Positions 52,068 through 61,781 of a stretch of DNA of 64,000 nucleotides are shown here, one piece after another (positions within the stretch are counted from its first letter, which is position 1; each line of letters opens with the position of its first letter). The notes under the pieces were generated by a model that had not been told where the DNA came from, ran no database searches, and was given only the letters and a program-made list of their open reading frames with translations. This DNA is from Bacillus proteolyticus. GTDB taxonomy: Bacteria; Bacillota; Bacilli; Bacillales; Bacillaceae_G. Location of the stretch: the NCBI RefSeq assembly GCF_001884065.1, contig NZ_MACH01000127.1:62001-126000 (forward strand), read 5' to 3'. A program made the translations under genes and the position numbers.

Positions 52068-53227
52068 GTTATTCTATCGATACACTCTTACTACACAACC
52101 AGTATAAACATGATACTCAAACAGGAGCTGTTAACGTTCCTATTTATAACACATCAACATTTCACCAGTTTGACGTAGATGCTTTCGGGAAATACGACTA
52201 TAGCCGATCGGGTAATCCAACTCGTGAAGCTCTTGAAGATATCATTGCTTTATTAGAGGGCGGAACAAAAGGATTCGCATTTGCATCAGGAATTGCAGCG
52301 ATTTCCACTGCATTTCTCCTTCTTTCACAAGGTGATCACGTACTCATTTCAGAAGACGTATACGGAGGCACTTACCGAATTATAACTGAAGTACTCTCTC
52401 GTTACGGTGTTTCACATACATTTGTAGATATGACAAATATGGAAGAAGTAAAAGAAAACATTAAACCAAATACGAAGCTATTTTATGTAGAAACACCTTC
52501 TAATCCACTTTTAAAAGTGACAGATATTCGTGCTGTTTCTAAGCTTGCAAAATCTATTGGTGCTCTTACTTTTGTTGATAATACATTTTTGACACCACTA
52601 TTCCAGAAGCCACTTGATCTTGGAGCCGATGTTGTTCTTCATAGTGCCACAAAATTTATTGCTGGCCATAGCGATGTTACTGCCGGATTAGCGGTCGTAA
52701 AAGATGCCGAACTCGCTCAAAAACTTGGATTTTTACAAAATGCATTCGGCGCTATTTTAGGGCCTCAAGATTGTTCTCTCGTACTTCGCGGTCTAAAAAC
52801 ATTGCATGTACGCCTTGAGCATTCAGCTGCAAATGCCAATAAAATTGCACATTATTTACAAGAGCACGCTAAAGTTAAAAACGTCTATTATCCAGGATTA
52901 CAAACACATCTTGGATTTGATATACAACAATCTCAAGCTACATCAGCCGGAGCTGTCCTATCTTTTACTTTACAGTCAGAAGATGCACTCCGCCAATTTT
53001 TATCAAAAGTAAAATTACCTGTCTTTGCGGTTAGTTTAGGAGCTGTCGAATCGATTCTTTCCTACCCAGCTAAAATGTCACATGCAGCACTATCGCAAGA
53101 AGCTCGAGATGAAAGAGGTATTTCTAATTCATTACTTCGTTTATCTGTCGGCCTTGAAAATGTTGATGATTTAATATCTGATTTTGAAAATGCTCTTTCT
53201 TATGTAGAAGAACCTGTAAATGTATAG
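52064..53227 (+). CDS. metC: Cystathionine beta-lyase MetC
   Basis: A 387-residue PLP enzyme; the lysine is in LHSATKFIAGHSDVTAG. It cleaves cystathionine to homocysteine for MetH/YitJ. It follows metI with an ATGA overlap in the same S-box-controlled operon, as in B. subtilis. Ends at a terminator. Confidence 0.94.
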   Translation: MSYSIDTLLLHNQYKHDTQTGAVNVPIYNTSTFHQFDVDAFGKYDYSRSGNPTREALEDIIALLEGGTKGFAFASGIAAISTAFLLLSQGDHVLISEDVYGGTYRIITEVLSRYGVSHTFVDMTNMEEVKENIKPNTKLFYVETPSNPLLKVTDIRAVSKLAKSIGALTFVDNTFLTPLFQKPLDLGADVVLHSATKFIAGHSDVTAGLAVVKDAELAQKLGFLQNAFGAILGPQDCSLVLRGLKTLHVRLEHSAANANKIAHYLQEHAKVKNVYYPGLQTHLGFDIQQSQATSAGAVLSFTLQSEDALRQFLSKVKLPVFAVSLGAVESILSYPAKMSHAALSQEARDERGISNSLLRLSVGLENVDDLISDFENALSYVEEPVNV

Positions 53228-53231
53228 AGAG

Positions 53232-53270
53232 AAAAGAAGATATGAAATTAAGTTTTCATATCTTCTTTTT
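53232..53270 (+). terminator. Terminator of metI-metC
   Basis: GAAGATATGAAA and TTTCATATCTTC around a 6-base loop, then a T run. Confidence 0.9.
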
Positions 53271-53396
53271 ATGCTGTCTAACATATTCGTTTTAATCCTT
53301 TTCTGTCTGTATAGTTCATTAAAAAATAAAAGTGCATTATCTATTTCCAAGTAATGGATTAATTGATATATTAAGAAATAAAAGGGGCAAAAAATA

Positions 53397-53909
53397 ATGG
53401 ATACTTGTGCAGATGTTTTAATCGTTATCGATTTACAAAATGGAGTATGTTATAGCGGAGAGCATTTATTTGATTTACAAAATTTACTTACAAAAGTAAA
53501 TAAAAGAATTTCTTCATATAGAAAATCAAATAAACCAATCATTTTTGTTCAACATTGCGATGATGATTTAGTACCCGAAAAAGAAATTTGGGCTATTCAT
53601 ACCGATCTAGATGTTCAAGAACAAGATTTTTTTGTAAGAAAAACACATGCCAATTCATTTTATAAAACAAACTTAAAAGAGATTTTAGATCAATTATCTG
53701 TACATCGTATTGAATTTTGTGGTGCCCAAACAGAGTACTGTATGGATGCTACAATTAAATTTGCCCACGGACTGAGATACGAAAACTTCATGGTACAGAA
53801 AACAACCTCTACGTTAAATAATCCATTTATGTCCGCAAAAGAGACAATTGATTTTTATGAGAATATATGGAACCACAGATTTTTAAAGTTGATAAAGGAT
53901 GAACTCTAG
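53397..53909 (+). CDS. Isochorismatase-family cysteine hydrolase
   Basis: A 170-residue alpha/beta hydrolase of the isochorismatase/nicotinamidase superfamily: DVLIVIDLQNGVC with Asp12, RKTHANSFYKT with the active lysine, and CGAQTEYCMDATIKFA with the nucleophilic Cys. The catalytic triad Asp-Lys-Cys is intact. The substrate is unknown. AAAGGGG precedes ATG 53397. A palindromic terminator follows. Confidence 0.85.
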   Translation: MDTCADVLIVIDLQNGVCYSGEHLFDLQNLLTKVNKRISSYRKSNKPIIFVQHCDDDLVPEKEIWAIHTDLDVQEQDFFVRKTHANSFYKTNLKEILDQLSVHRIEFCGAQTEYCMDATIKFAHGLRYENFMVQKTTSTLNNPFMSAKETIDFYENIWNHRFLKLIKDEL

Positions 53910-54306
53910 AATAAAGGACTCAAATATTTAATCATCACCATAAGAAAGCTGATTATAATCAGCTTCTTTTAACCTGTTTTATATTCTATATATATCATTA
54001 TAATTCCTTTTTCATATTATTTTAAAAATTTCGTATATTCATTTGAAAGAATAAGAAAATCATGATAAAATTGTGTTACAAATATATCTATATCTTTCAA
54101 TTTTTAAAACGCATCAAAATTTTCACCCAAAAGTGTCATTTTACAAAACCGTACAAATTGATCTATTTTATTTACATCAGGGTCTCTTTTCTTACAATTT
54201 CTTTACTTTAGGACTTTTTTTCTGCAACAACTGTTTTCTTTTCTTTAATTTTTTGGTATGTATAGTATGGTATGGTATAACAGCTCACACGGAGGTGGAA
54301 AAGAAC
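53910..54306. other. Intergenic region after the cysteine hydrolase
   Basis: 397 bases. It begins with the terminator AAGCTGATTATAATCAGCTT (53946-53965, T run following). The rest is AT-rich. Just before the next gene, GTATG units are repeated (about 54256-54280) and TATAAC follows, a possible operator-promoter. No ORF with a ribosome site. Confidence 0.5.
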
Positions 54307-54597
54307 ATGTTAGAAACCTTTCAAAAAGAAATAGAACTATATGAAAGCAATGCAGAATTATTGAAAGTGCTTGCTCATCCTGTTCGCTTATGTATTGTAA
54401 AAGGATTAATTGAACGTGGCCCAAGCAATGTTTCTACAATGTACACTGGCTTAAACATGCCACAATCTACAATTTCACAGCATTTAGCAAAGTTAAAAAG
54501 TGCTAAAATCGTTTCTAGTGAAAGAAAAGGATTAGAAATTTACTACAAAGTAGAAAACGAAACAATTATTCAACTCGTTCGCGTATTATTAGGTTAG
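54307..54597 (+). CDS. ArsR-family (PagR-like) repressor
   Basis: A 96-residue winged helix: ESNAELLKVLAHPVRLCIVKGLIERGPSNVSTMYTGLNMPQSTISQHLAKLKSAKIVSSERKGLEIYYKVEN. The pattern AELLKxxAHPxRLxIV and PQSTISQHLxK...GLEIYY closely follows PagR, the plasmid toxin-gene regulator of B. anthracis, and other ArsR proteins. No metal-binding CVC motif. GGAGGTGG precedes ATG 54307. It is a chromosomal paralogue; its targets are unknown. Confidence 0.82.
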   Translation: MLETFQKEIELYESNAELLKVLAHPVRLCIVKGLIERGPSNVSTMYTGLNMPQSTISQHLAKLKSAKIVSSERKGLEIYYKVENETIIQLVRVLLG

Positions 54598-54703
54598 GGA
54601 CTAATAGACAGAGAAAAAGAACGTATTCTATATTTTTCATCTCATATCTTTAATATAAATATATATCATGAGAGAAAATATACAATACTACATAAGTCGT
54701 ATG

Positions 54704-54742
54704 AAAAAACAAGACACAGCAATATACTGTGTCTTGTTTTTT
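54704..54742. terminator. Bidirectional terminator
   Basis: ACAAGACACAG and CTGTGTCTTGT around 7 bases, A/T tracts on both sides, between the ArsR gene and the convergent methyltransferase gene. Confidence 0.85.
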
Positions 54743-55854
54743 CATACTGTTAAATATTGATTCAAATGTAAATTCTGCATATCTTTTGTATGTATAACAA
54801 CATCAAAAGCACTGCCTAAGCCTCCGTTCAAAATCATAGAACGAACTGCTCGGTTTCGTTTTTGAGTTTCAGAAAAAGGATTCGTATCTTGATGACTCGT
54901 AAGATGTTCTAATATTCCTGCCGCTAACAAAAACTCTGATTGCTTCCTGTGCCATATCGTATGAATCCCTTGTAACTCGAAAATCATCTTCAACTCATCC
55001 CAATGAACATGGGTAGTTAAATCCATTTCTCCTGGATATGCAAGAGGGTTACGAATTAGCTTATGCTTATAATATCCTCTTAAACTTCCTTCATGATGTG
55101 CAGGATGCATCCATTCTTCTTTTGTATAACCATAATCAACTGTAATACATATACCTCGCTGGAACCATTCCGCAATTTCTTCTATATACTCTTCCATTGC
55201 AATAGGTACCTCAAATCGCTGCCCCTCTGCAATATGAATATTATACTTCAATAAGTATCGACCAATTCTTTTCTCTACTGGCCTAAATACTTCTGCAAGG
55301 TCCCCTTCCTCTGTATACGTGATACGTACTTCATACAAAATTCCATTTCTTTTCTCAACTACTTCAACAGGAAACGCATCAAATAGCTCATTCGAAAAAA
55401 TAATTCCTTCGAAAGACTCTCCCATTTCAATATACGATGTATAGTACGATACATTATCAAATGAGCAAAGACTCTCCTGCTGTAATTTTCTATGAAAAGG
55501 GCTCACTTCAACAATTGAATAGTTTAAACTACTAAAGGTTTCCGGAGATAATTGTTTCCATTCTTGTAAAACATCATAGGCAAACTTCCCCGTTCCCCCA
55601 CCAACCTCACAAATATTTGAAGAAACTTCCCCATTTTCAACAAGCCGAACGAAAAACTTAGCAAAAGTTTTCGCAAAGACAGATGATATATTACTACTCG
55701 TAAAAAAATCTCCTTGTCTTCCAATTTTTTCACGTTCTCTCATATAATATCCATGTCCCTCTGCATATAATACGAGGTTCATATACGTACTGTATGAAAT
55801 TGAATAATCCTTTTCTTTCCCCATCCATTCTCTTAAAATGAGCTCCATCCCCAT
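54742..55854 (-). CDS. MidA-family SAM-dependent methyltransferase
   Basis: A 370-residue protein of the MidA/NDUFAF7 (DUF185) family: MELILREWMGKEKDYSISYSTYMNLVLYAEGHGYYM, GRQGDFFTSSNIS, then the SAM motif CEVGGGTGKFAYDVLQEW, the acidic segment IIFSNELFDAFPVEVV and ITVDYGYTKEEW. In mitochondria the family methylates an arginine of complex I; its bacterial target is unknown. AAGGAG is 5 bases before ATG 55854. Confidence 0.88.
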   Translation of the reverse strand: MGMELILREWMGKEKDYSISYSTYMNLVLYAEGHGYYMREREKIGRQGDFFTSSNISSVFAKTFAKFFVRLVENGEVSSNICEVGGGTGKFAYDVLQEWKQLSPETFSSLNYSIVEVSPFHRKLQQESLCSFDNVSYYTSYIEMGESFEGIIFSNELFDAFPVEVVEKRNGILYEVRITYTEEGDLAEVFRPVEKRIGRYLLKYNIHIAEGQRFEVPIAMEEYIEEIAEWFQRGICITVDYGYTKEEWMHPAHHEGSLRGYYKHKLIRNPLAYPGEMDLTTHVHWDELKMIFELQGIHTIWHRKQSEFLLAAGILEHLTSHQDTNPFSETQKRNRAVRSMILNGGLGSAFDVVIHTKDMQNLHLNQYLTV

Positions 55855-55863
55855 AATAACTCC

Positions 55864-56493
55864 TTATTGTAAAAATGGATTATTTTCTTTTTCAAATCCA
55901 ATGCTCGTCTCTGGACCATGCCCACATAGCACCGCTGTTTCATCTGGTAATACAAATAATTTCTCCTCAATACTTCCAATTAATTCAGCAAAGCTTCCGC
56001 CAGGCAAATCTGTTCTTCCAATACTCATTTGGAATAATACATCACCAGAAAATACGGCATTCGCCTCTTTACAATAATAAGAAATACTTCCTGGAGAATG
56101 TCCTGGTGTCTCAAAAATTTCAAAGTTAAAAGAACCGATCGTTAATGTACCTTCTGCATCAATAATTTGATCTGCTGGTTTCGCTGTAATACTGCGGTTC
56201 ATCATAAAAATTTGCGATCCATTCACAGTTGCATCTCCTAACCAATCCGCTTCTTCTTTATGTACGTATACCGGAATACGAAAAGCATCTCTCACGGCAT
56301 CAACAGCACCAATATGATCAAAGTGAGCATGTGTTAATAAAACCGCAAGGGGCTTTAACTGCGCTTCTTGTAAATATGTAACAAGTTTCTCTCCTTCATG
56401 ACCAGGATCAAAAATAATACACTCATTTTGATCATTCGTTAAAATATAAGCATTTGTTTGTAATGGGCCTAAAGGCATTTGTGTCCATTTCAT
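55864..56493 (-). CDS. yqgX: Metallo-beta-lactamase fold hydrolase YqgX
   Basis: A 209-residue glyoxalase-II-like hydrolase. The zinc motif THAHFDHIG (HxHxDH) is followed by TPGHSPGS, FSGDVLF and the final His in LCGHGPET. It matches Bacillus YqgX. ATG 56493 with CTGGAGGAG is clearly better than an in-frame start 43 codons earlier. It sits 9 bases upstream of the methyltransferase gene and is probably co-transcribed with it. Confidence 0.9.
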   Translation of the reverse strand: MKWTQMPLGPLQTNAYILTNDQNECIIFDPGHEGEKLVTYLQEAQLKPLAVLLTHAHFDHIGAVDAVRDAFRIPVYVHKEEADWLGDATVNGSQIFMMNRSITAKPADQIIDAEGTLTIGSFNFEIFETPGHSPGSISYYCKEANAVFSGDVLFQMSIGRTDLPGGSFAELIGSIEEKLFVLPDETAVLCGHGPETSIGFEKENNPFLQ

Positions 56494-56663
56494 ATAAAAA
56501 TCTCCTCCAGTTATTGAACTTACTTTCAATGATACAACATTTCTTTCTCTTATGAAAAGAAAGGATGCTATCTCGACATTCATTTTTAAAACATGTACAA
56601 TATAAAAGAGTAAATATTCCAAAAACTCATCGTAAGAAATGAGAAGACAGAGGAGGATATTGT

Positions 56664-56837
56664 ATGGGCCTTGTTATTATTTTTGCGCTAGTCACTCTGT
56701 TAGCTGTATTTGCTACGCTTAGAACACTTCGCGAAAAGAATTTTTTCGCGGGCGGCTTTGCAATTGCAACTGTACTCGTTTTCGGATGGTTTACGATCAT
56801 GACTGTTCTATATAACGGGTACCCACCGGCAGCTTAA
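56664..56837 (+). CDS. yqgW: YqgW family (DUF2759) membrane protein
   Basis: A 57-residue protein: MGLVIIFALVTLLAVFATLR, then RTLREKNFFAGGFAIATVLVFGWFTIMTVLYNGYPPAA, with two hydrophobic helices. Matches DUF2759/YqgW by size, layout and position beside yqgX. GAGGAGG precedes ATG 56664. Confidence 0.82.
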   Translation: MGLVIIFALVTLLAVFATLRTLREKNFFAGGFAIATVLVFGWFTIMTVLYNGYPPAA

Positions 56838-56874
56838 TTCATTTTCATGCTATTCTTCATCAAGATTTTGCACA

Positions 56875-56904
56875 AAAAGAGGAAGGGTTTTCCCTTCCTC
56901 TTTT
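56875..56904. terminator. Bidirectional terminator
   Basis: AAAAGAGGAAGGG and CCCTTCCTCTTTT with loop TTTT, a perfect 13-base stem between yqgW and glcK. Confidence 0.9.
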
Positions 56905-56917
56905 CATATTTCACAAC

Positions 56918-57901
56918 TTATATCATCTTCGCTTCGTATTTGTGCTTTTTTACAAGCCAAGCTCCTCCGATAACACCTGCATCATTACCAAGTATTGCAA
57001 TTGCTAACTTTGTGCTCTTTACAGCACGTGAGAAAGCATATTGCTCGAAATAACGTTGAATTGGCTCTAATAGTGCATCTCCAGCTTTAGATACACCACC
57101 ACCAATAACAATTTTCTCTGGATTCAACGTACTAGCAAGGTTCGCTACAGCTAATCCTAAATAAGAAGCTACTTTTTCTACTACTTCGCTCGCTAGCTCG
57201 TCACCTTGTCCAAGCGCTTCAAACACATCTTTTGATGTAATACGCCCTTCTTCTGCTAACATAGAACGTAACATACTCTCTTTATCTGTCTCTTGTATTT
57301 TTTGCATAGCAACACGCACAATACCTGTTGCAGAGGCTACTGTTTCTAAGCAACCAGACTTTCCGCAATTACAAGGGAAAGGATTCTCTGTAACTACTGT
57401 AATATGTCCAATCTCACCAGCAGCACCACTAATACCGTGTACAATCTCACCATTAGCGATTACACCGCCACCAACACCAGTACCAAGTGTCATACAGATT
57501 AAATCTTTTGCTCCTTCGCCAGCACCTTTCCACATTTCACCAAGAGCTGCTAAGTTTGCATCATTATCAATAACAACAGGTAATCCTGTTTCTACTTCTA
57601 ATAAATCTTTTAACGGATAGTTTTTCCACCCTAAATTAACCGCTTCATAAATCATTCCAGATGCCACATGTACAGGACCAGGAGCTCCCATACCAATACC
57701 GATCAACTTACTTTTTAATTCACCTAACTCTTCTAACTTTTTATCAATAGCTTTCGCTACATCAAGTGTAATATGTTTTCCTTGCTCATTTGTATTCGTA
57801 GGGATTTCCCACTTATGTAAAATTTCACCGTACACATTAATAAATGCTAATTTAATCGTTGTACCACCAAGGTCAACACCAACTAACCATTTCTCTTCCA
57901 T
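56918..57901 (-). CDS. glcK: Glucokinase (ROK family)
   Basis: A 327-residue ROK-family glucokinase: ATP motif [42 protein letters not shown] and the zinc motif [14 protein letters not shown]. Matches B. subtilis GlcK (YqgR) in length and position, 19 bases after yqgQ. Phosphorylates intracellular glucose with ATP. Confidence 0.94.
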   Translation of the reverse strand: MEEKWLVGVDLGGTTIKLAFINVYGEILHKWEIPTNTNEQGKHITLDVAKAIDKKLEELGELKSKLIGIGMGAPGPVHVASGMIYEAVNLGWKNYPLKDLLEVETGLPVVIDNDANLAALGEMWKGAGEGAKDLICMTLGTGVGGGVIANGEIVHGISGAAGEIGHITVVTENPFPCNCGKSGCLETVASATGIVRVAMQKIQETDKESMLRSMLAEEGRITSKDVFEALGQGDELASEVVEKVASYLGLAVANLASTLNPEKIVIGGGVSKAGDALLEPIQRYFEQYAFSRAVKSTKLAIAILGNDAGVIGGAWLVKKHKYEAKMI

Positions 57902-57920
57902 GTTGCTTACCTACCTTTAT

Positions 57921-58121
57921 CTAATTCTTATTTAGCTCTTTTTGAATTTCTTGCTTCAATAAAAATAAAGCTGTTTGATAGTCTTGTGGATCGATTAGCT
58001 GTGACTGATTTAATTCACGCAATTCATCTTGCATTAATTGTAAATCTGCAATTCGATCACCCGTATAAATAATCGTACCAAATTTCTTTAGCAATTGCTG
58101 AATATCATAAATAGATATCAT
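57921..58121 (-). CDS. yqgQ: YqgQ family (DUF910) protein
   Basis: A 66-residue helical protein, MISIYDIQQLLKKFGTIIYTGDRIADLQLMQ..., matching YqgQ/DUF910, always beside glcK in Bacillus. GAGGGTG precedes ATG 58121. Possibly nucleic-acid binding; role unknown. Confidence 0.9.
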   Translation of the reverse strand: MISIYDIQQLLKKFGTIIYTGDRIADLQLMQDELRELNQSQLIDPQDYQTALFLLKQEIQKELNKN

Positions 58122-58224
58122 TTCATCACCCTCTATGCTTACTTACTATAAAAAACTATAATAAGAAAACGTTCACATATTTTATTATAATCAAGAAGAA
58201 AAAGTCTCGTCAATTTTTATTTGT

Positions 58225-58803
58225 CTATACAAGCCCATTTATAACCATTGTTCCTTTTTCTGTAATAATTTTTTCTACATTTTTATCAAATGGTTCAACA
58301 GGAATATGTTTTACCATTTGAAAATCATAAGCTAATGATAGCGTTTCCCCTTTATAATGCACGAGATAACGATCATAGTAGCCACCACCATATCCAATCC
58401 GTTCCCCTCGCCGCGTATACGCTACTCCTGGCACGATAAGAAGATCAATTTCACACGCATTCACTTCTTCCGTAAACGCTGGAATCGGTTCACGTAAATT
58501 CATATATACTGTTTCTAATTGATCAAAATTACTAATTTTCCGGAAAGACATCGTTCTTGTCCCTTTATTACACTTTGGAACAACAATTTTCTTTCCTTCT
58601 TCCCAAGCTTTTTCGATAATAGGATATGTATTCACTTCATGTTCCATCGAGAGAGTGATTCCAATTGTTTTAGCTTCAATCCACTCTTTTTGTCCATACA
58701 ACGAAACTGCAATTTGTTCCGATAAAGTTGTATACTGTTCTTCAGATAAAGAATTCATGCGTTCTATTATTTGTTTACGTAAACGTATTTTCTCTTCTTT
58801 CAC
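58225..58803 (-). CDS. yqgN: 5-formyltetrahydrofolate cyclo-ligase
   Basis: A 192-residue enzyme that returns 5-formyltetrahydrofolate to the folate pool. Motifs: EEKIRLRKQIIERM at the start and GVAYTRRGERIGYGGGYYDRYL near the end. GTG 58803 after AAGGGGG is chosen; a 17-codon longer frame has no ribosome site. Matches Bacillus YqgN. Folate genes gcvT, yitJ and metH nearby use the same pool. Confidence 0.9.
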   Translation of the reverse strand: MKEEKIRLRKQIIERMNSLSEEQYTTLSEQIAVSLYGQKEWIEAKTIGITLSMEHEVNTYPIIEKAWEEGKKIVVPKCNKGTRTMSFRKISNFDQLETVYMNLREPIPAFTEEVNACEIDLLIVPGVAYTRRGERIGYGGGYYDRYLVHYKGETLSLAYDFQMVKHIPVEPFDKNVEKIITEKGTMVINGLV

Positions 58804-58873
58804 ACACTTTTCCCCCTTACAGTGACACTTTACTCTACGAGGATAGTGTATCACTTTTACGTAGGAATCGCAT

Positions 58874-58908
58874 AAAAAAAAAGAAACAGTAGGAAAATAT
58901 TCCTACTG
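58874..58908 (-). terminator. Terminator of rpmG
   Basis: CAGTAGGAA and TTCCTACTG around AATA, followed on the minus strand by nine or more T. Confidence 0.85.
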
Positions 58909-58909
58909 C

Positions 58910-59059
58910 TTACTTTGTTTCACGGTGTAACGTAGACTTCTTGTCACGCTTGCAATACTTTTTAAGCTCGATACGCTCAGCGTTGTTACGTTTATTTTTC
59001 TTTGAGATATAGTTACGATCTCCGCATTCTGTACATGCTAGAGTAATATTTACACGCAT
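58910..59059 (-). CDS. rpmG: 50S ribosomal protein L33
   Basis: A 49-residue L33: [20 protein letters not shown], then [29 protein letters not shown]. It keeps the first zinc pair CxxC and one Cys of the second pair, so it is between the C+ and C- forms. GGAGGG precedes ATG 59059. It is next to yqgN, as in B. subtilis. Confidence 0.95.
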   Translation of the reverse strand: MRVNITLACTECGDRNYISKKNKRNNAERIELKKYCKRDKKSTLHRETK

Positions 59060-59128
59060 TCTTATTTCCCTCCAGTACTAATAACTTAAATCAGACTATA
59101 CCATAATACCACTTTTAAAATAAAAATT

Positions 59129-61480
59129 CTACACCTTTTGATATTGTCTAATTTTTTCTATAAGATTTTTCATGTTTTCCCTTGCTATCACTGGGTTTCT
59201 AGCATGTGAATACACTAAAAATTTTGGTTGTTTTGCGTCAGAAACGATATAAGACCACTCTTTTTCTGTATATTTGAACTGTACTCCTTCTAATATCCCG
59301 TCTTCTTTTCTTTCCATATCAGCCAATAATTTCCGCATTACTTTCCCTTTTTCCTTCCACGAACACACAACTTCATCACAAAGTAAATAGAGCGGAGGTG
59401 ATTGCTCTATTATGCTGAAAAATGTTTTTCCCTGCAGTGCTATTAACTCAAACAATTTTCCTATTCGATATAAAATATCTCGCTTCCATCTTATTTGAAA
59501 AGACTTTTTTTCATCATACATATAAAATAGAAGGTAACAACCGCCCAATTTCAAAGACATTGGATAAATTTTATCTGCTGATTCAAATAATAAATCAGGA
59601 ATATCTACTTCTTCAAAGTCAGTTCCTTGGTAAATATTACTATGATTATCATATAAATCGAATTGATTTCCTTGTTCAGAAAACATAAGCGCCATATTTG
59701 CTTTACTCGATTTCATCAAAGCTTTCACATGATCTTTTTGTTCCCCCGCATAAATCCATGTAACTGTGCACCCAAGCCTTTGCAGAAAGAGAATAAGTAA
59801 CTGTTGTAACATATCATTTCTCTTATTAATAAGAAGATGAAACTTCTGTTTTTGTATTTTCTCTATATCAATGTGTTCTAATACTGCTTCTATATAATTA
59901 TTTAAAGAAACATGAACCTGCTTACTTCGCCCCATTTCTTTCTCACATACGTAACGAAACGACTCAGACATATATAGTTGTTCGATCATTTTTTGCTGCT
60001 TATACGATAACATTCCATCCCTGCCATACATCTTTATAACAATCCCTCTATCACTTTCCACTTGAATAAAAACCCCACCTGCACAGTTCAAATTATGAAT
60101 GGCATACTGAAAAAGTGACTCGTTCATTTCTTTACATTCCATCGTATGAATCCCAATACCATGAATAGCATGGAGGAATAAGTTTTTATAGGACGTTGTT
60201 TCTATATTTTCTTGACTTCCGATTAATATGCTCTCTCCTTTTACAAAAAGAGAACCATAAGCCATTGCGGCTTTCACAATAAATTGAGGGGTAATCTCAA
60301 CATTTCCTCTTCCGACAATCCGGCTTTTTTGTAACCATCCTGCCCCCTTTTCACTCTCTTGAACACCAGCAGAGCCTACTATTGAATGACTATCTATCAC
60401 CTTATATGGCCATAGTTTTCCTTTTTGCTTAATTACTGTACTTTTCCCTATATGGCAATGGTCCGCTACGATACTTTTTTGAAAAAGTGTAACATCATCT
60501 TCAACCATTGTATGCTCTCCAATTGTTGTTTCTAGCAACTCACAATATTTTCCGATATGGGCGTTTGCAAAAACGATGCTTTTTTGCAGCTGAGAATAAC
60601 TTGAAACGATACTATTTTTCCCTATAATAGAGTACGGTTCAATTACAGCCCCCGCACCAATTATTACCCCTTCTCCAATAAAAGAAGGACCATGAATTTT
60701 CGTCCCTTTTCCTATCGTTACACCTTCTCCCATCCACACCATTGGTAATACTTCTGTATATGGAATAGGCACCTTCAATTTTTTCGTCAACAAATCGAAT
60801 TGAGCTTGCCGATATTGATCAAATGTACCAATATCTAGCCAATAGTCTTCTGATAAATATGCAAATAACGCATTTTTATTTGCCAATAGTGGAAATACAT
60901 CATGACTGAAATCAAAAAATTCCATGGATGGTATGTAAGAAAAAATTTCCGGCTCCATTATATAAATACCTGTATTCACAACATTAGAAACTACCTCATT
61001 CCAACTCGGTTTTTCTATATATCGTATAATTTCTTGTTCTTTATTCGTTACAACTAGCCCAAATGAGAGTGGATTTTCTACTTCTTTCACAAACATCGTT
61101 ACCATTCTCTTCTTCTGTTCATGAAATGCAATTCCTTCTGATAATTGAAAATCAGTTAATGCATCCCCACTAATAACAACAAATGTTTCATCTAAAAAAC
61201 TTTCCGCTTGCTTAATACTCCCTGCGGTTCCAAGTGGGGGAGAGTCTTCAAAATAATACAAGTTAACTCCCCATTTACTACCATCACCAAAGTACTGCTT
61301 AATAGCTGTACTCATATATTGAACGGTAATTGCAATTTCACGAATGCCATGCTGACGTAATAATTCAATATTATATTCAAGAACCGGCTTTTCTAACAAT
61401 GGTAACATCGGTTTTGGAGTATTACATGTTAATGGTCTAAGACGTCTTCCCTTTCCTCCAGCTAAAATAACCCCCTTCAT
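59129..61480 (-). CDS. Sugar-1-phosphate nucleotidyltransferase with degenerate phosphomutase domain
   Basis: A 783-residue fusion. Residues 1-235 are a nucleotidyltransferase (MKGVILAGGKGRRLRPLTCNTPKPMLPLLEKPVLEYNIELL), 245-360 a left-handed beta-helix with hexapeptide repeats, and about 380-783 a phosphohexomutase-like domain. That domain lacks the TASHNP serine loop (NLNCAGGVFIQV there), the DGDGDR metal loop and a clear sugar loop, so the mutase is probably inactive. The first domain would make NDP-sugars, perhaps NDP-mannose or glucose. A cre-like site lies 125 bases upstream. Confidence 0.85.
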   Translation of the reverse strand: MKGVILAGGKGRRLRPLTCNTPKPMLPLLEKPVLEYNIELLRQHGIREIAITVQYMSTAIKQYFGDGSKWGVNLYYFEDSPPLGTAGSIKQAESFLDETFVVISGDALTDFQLSEGIAFHEQKKRMVTMFVKEVENPLSFGLVVTNKEQEIIRYIEKPSWNEVVSNVVNTGIYIMEPEIFSYIPSMEFFDFSHDVFPLLANKNALFAYLSEDYWLDIGTFDQYRQAQFDLLTKKLKVPIPYTEVLPMVWMGEGVTIGKGTKIHGPSFIGEGVIIGAGAVIEPYSIIGKNSIVSSYSQLQKSIVFANAHIGKYCELLETTIGEHTMVEDDVTLFQKSIVADHCHIGKSTVIKQKGKLWPYKVIDSHSIVGSAGVQESEKGAGWLQKSRIVGRGNVEITPQFIVKAAMAYGSLFVKGESILIGSQENIETTSYKNLFLHAIHGIGIHTMECKEMNESLFQYAIHNLNCAGGVFIQVESDRGIVIKMYGRDGMLSYKQQKMIEQLYMSESFRYVCEKEMGRSKQVHVSLNNYIEAVLEHIDIEKIQKQKFHLLINKRNDMLQQLLILFLQRLGCTVTWIYAGEQKDHVKALMKSSKANMALMFSEQGNQFDLYDNHSNIYQGTDFEEVDIPDLLFESADKIYPMSLKLGGCYLLFYMYDEKKSFQIRWKRDILYRIGKLFELIALQGKTFFSIIEQSPPLYLLCDEVVCSWKEKGKVMRKLLADMERKEDGILEGVQFKYTEKEWSYIVSDAKQPKFLVYSHARNPVIARENMKNLIEKIRQYQKV

Positions 61481-61536
61481 ATACTTCAGCCTCCACTTAT
61501 ATAATGTTCAAGAACTCCGTATACCACATATATATT

Positions 61537-61575
61537 ATTTATCCCGCATTAACTGCCCACAAATAGCGGGATAAA
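61537..61575. repeat. Interspersed repeat, short copy
   Basis: ATTTATCCCGCATTAACTGCCC, then ACAAATAGCGGGATAAAC; this is the end portion of the repeat at 21211-21275 and 62474-62546, with the inverted GCGGGATAAA/TTTATCCCGC ends facing each other. Confidence 0.75.
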
Positions 61576-61604
61576 CAAATGTACCTTTTAACTCTAGTAA
61601 AAAA

Positions 61605-61620
61605 AAGAAAGCGCTTACTA
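61605..61620. promoter_or_regulatory. cre-like site
   Basis: On the minus strand TAGTAAGCGCTTTCTT fits the cre consensus at 15 of 16 positions. It lies upstream of the sugar nucleotidyltransferase gene. Confidence 0.5.
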
Positions 61621-61781
61621 TTAAATCAGCAAAATATTTATAAGACGTAATTAACACATATGTACTTATTTTTCCATTAATTATGATACATCTTATCATC
61701 ATAAACTAAAGGAAACAACGAGCTTTTTTTGTCATGTTTTGACTAAAAAAAGCAGGTGATTTCTCATCACCTACTCTTTTC

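Larger units (their letters stand above)
61481..61781. other. Intergenic region between the sugar gene and phoU
   Basis: 301 bases. It contains the short copy of the interspersed repeat (61537-61575), a cre-like site (61605-61620) and, at 61752-61772, the hairpin AGGTGA/TCACCT, probably the phoU terminator. Confidence 0.6.

Noticed and set aside
54073-54306. Upstream in-frame extension of the PagR-like gene
   Set aside because: The extension runs through AT-rich intergenic sequence; GGAGGTGG directly before ATG 54307 fixes the start.
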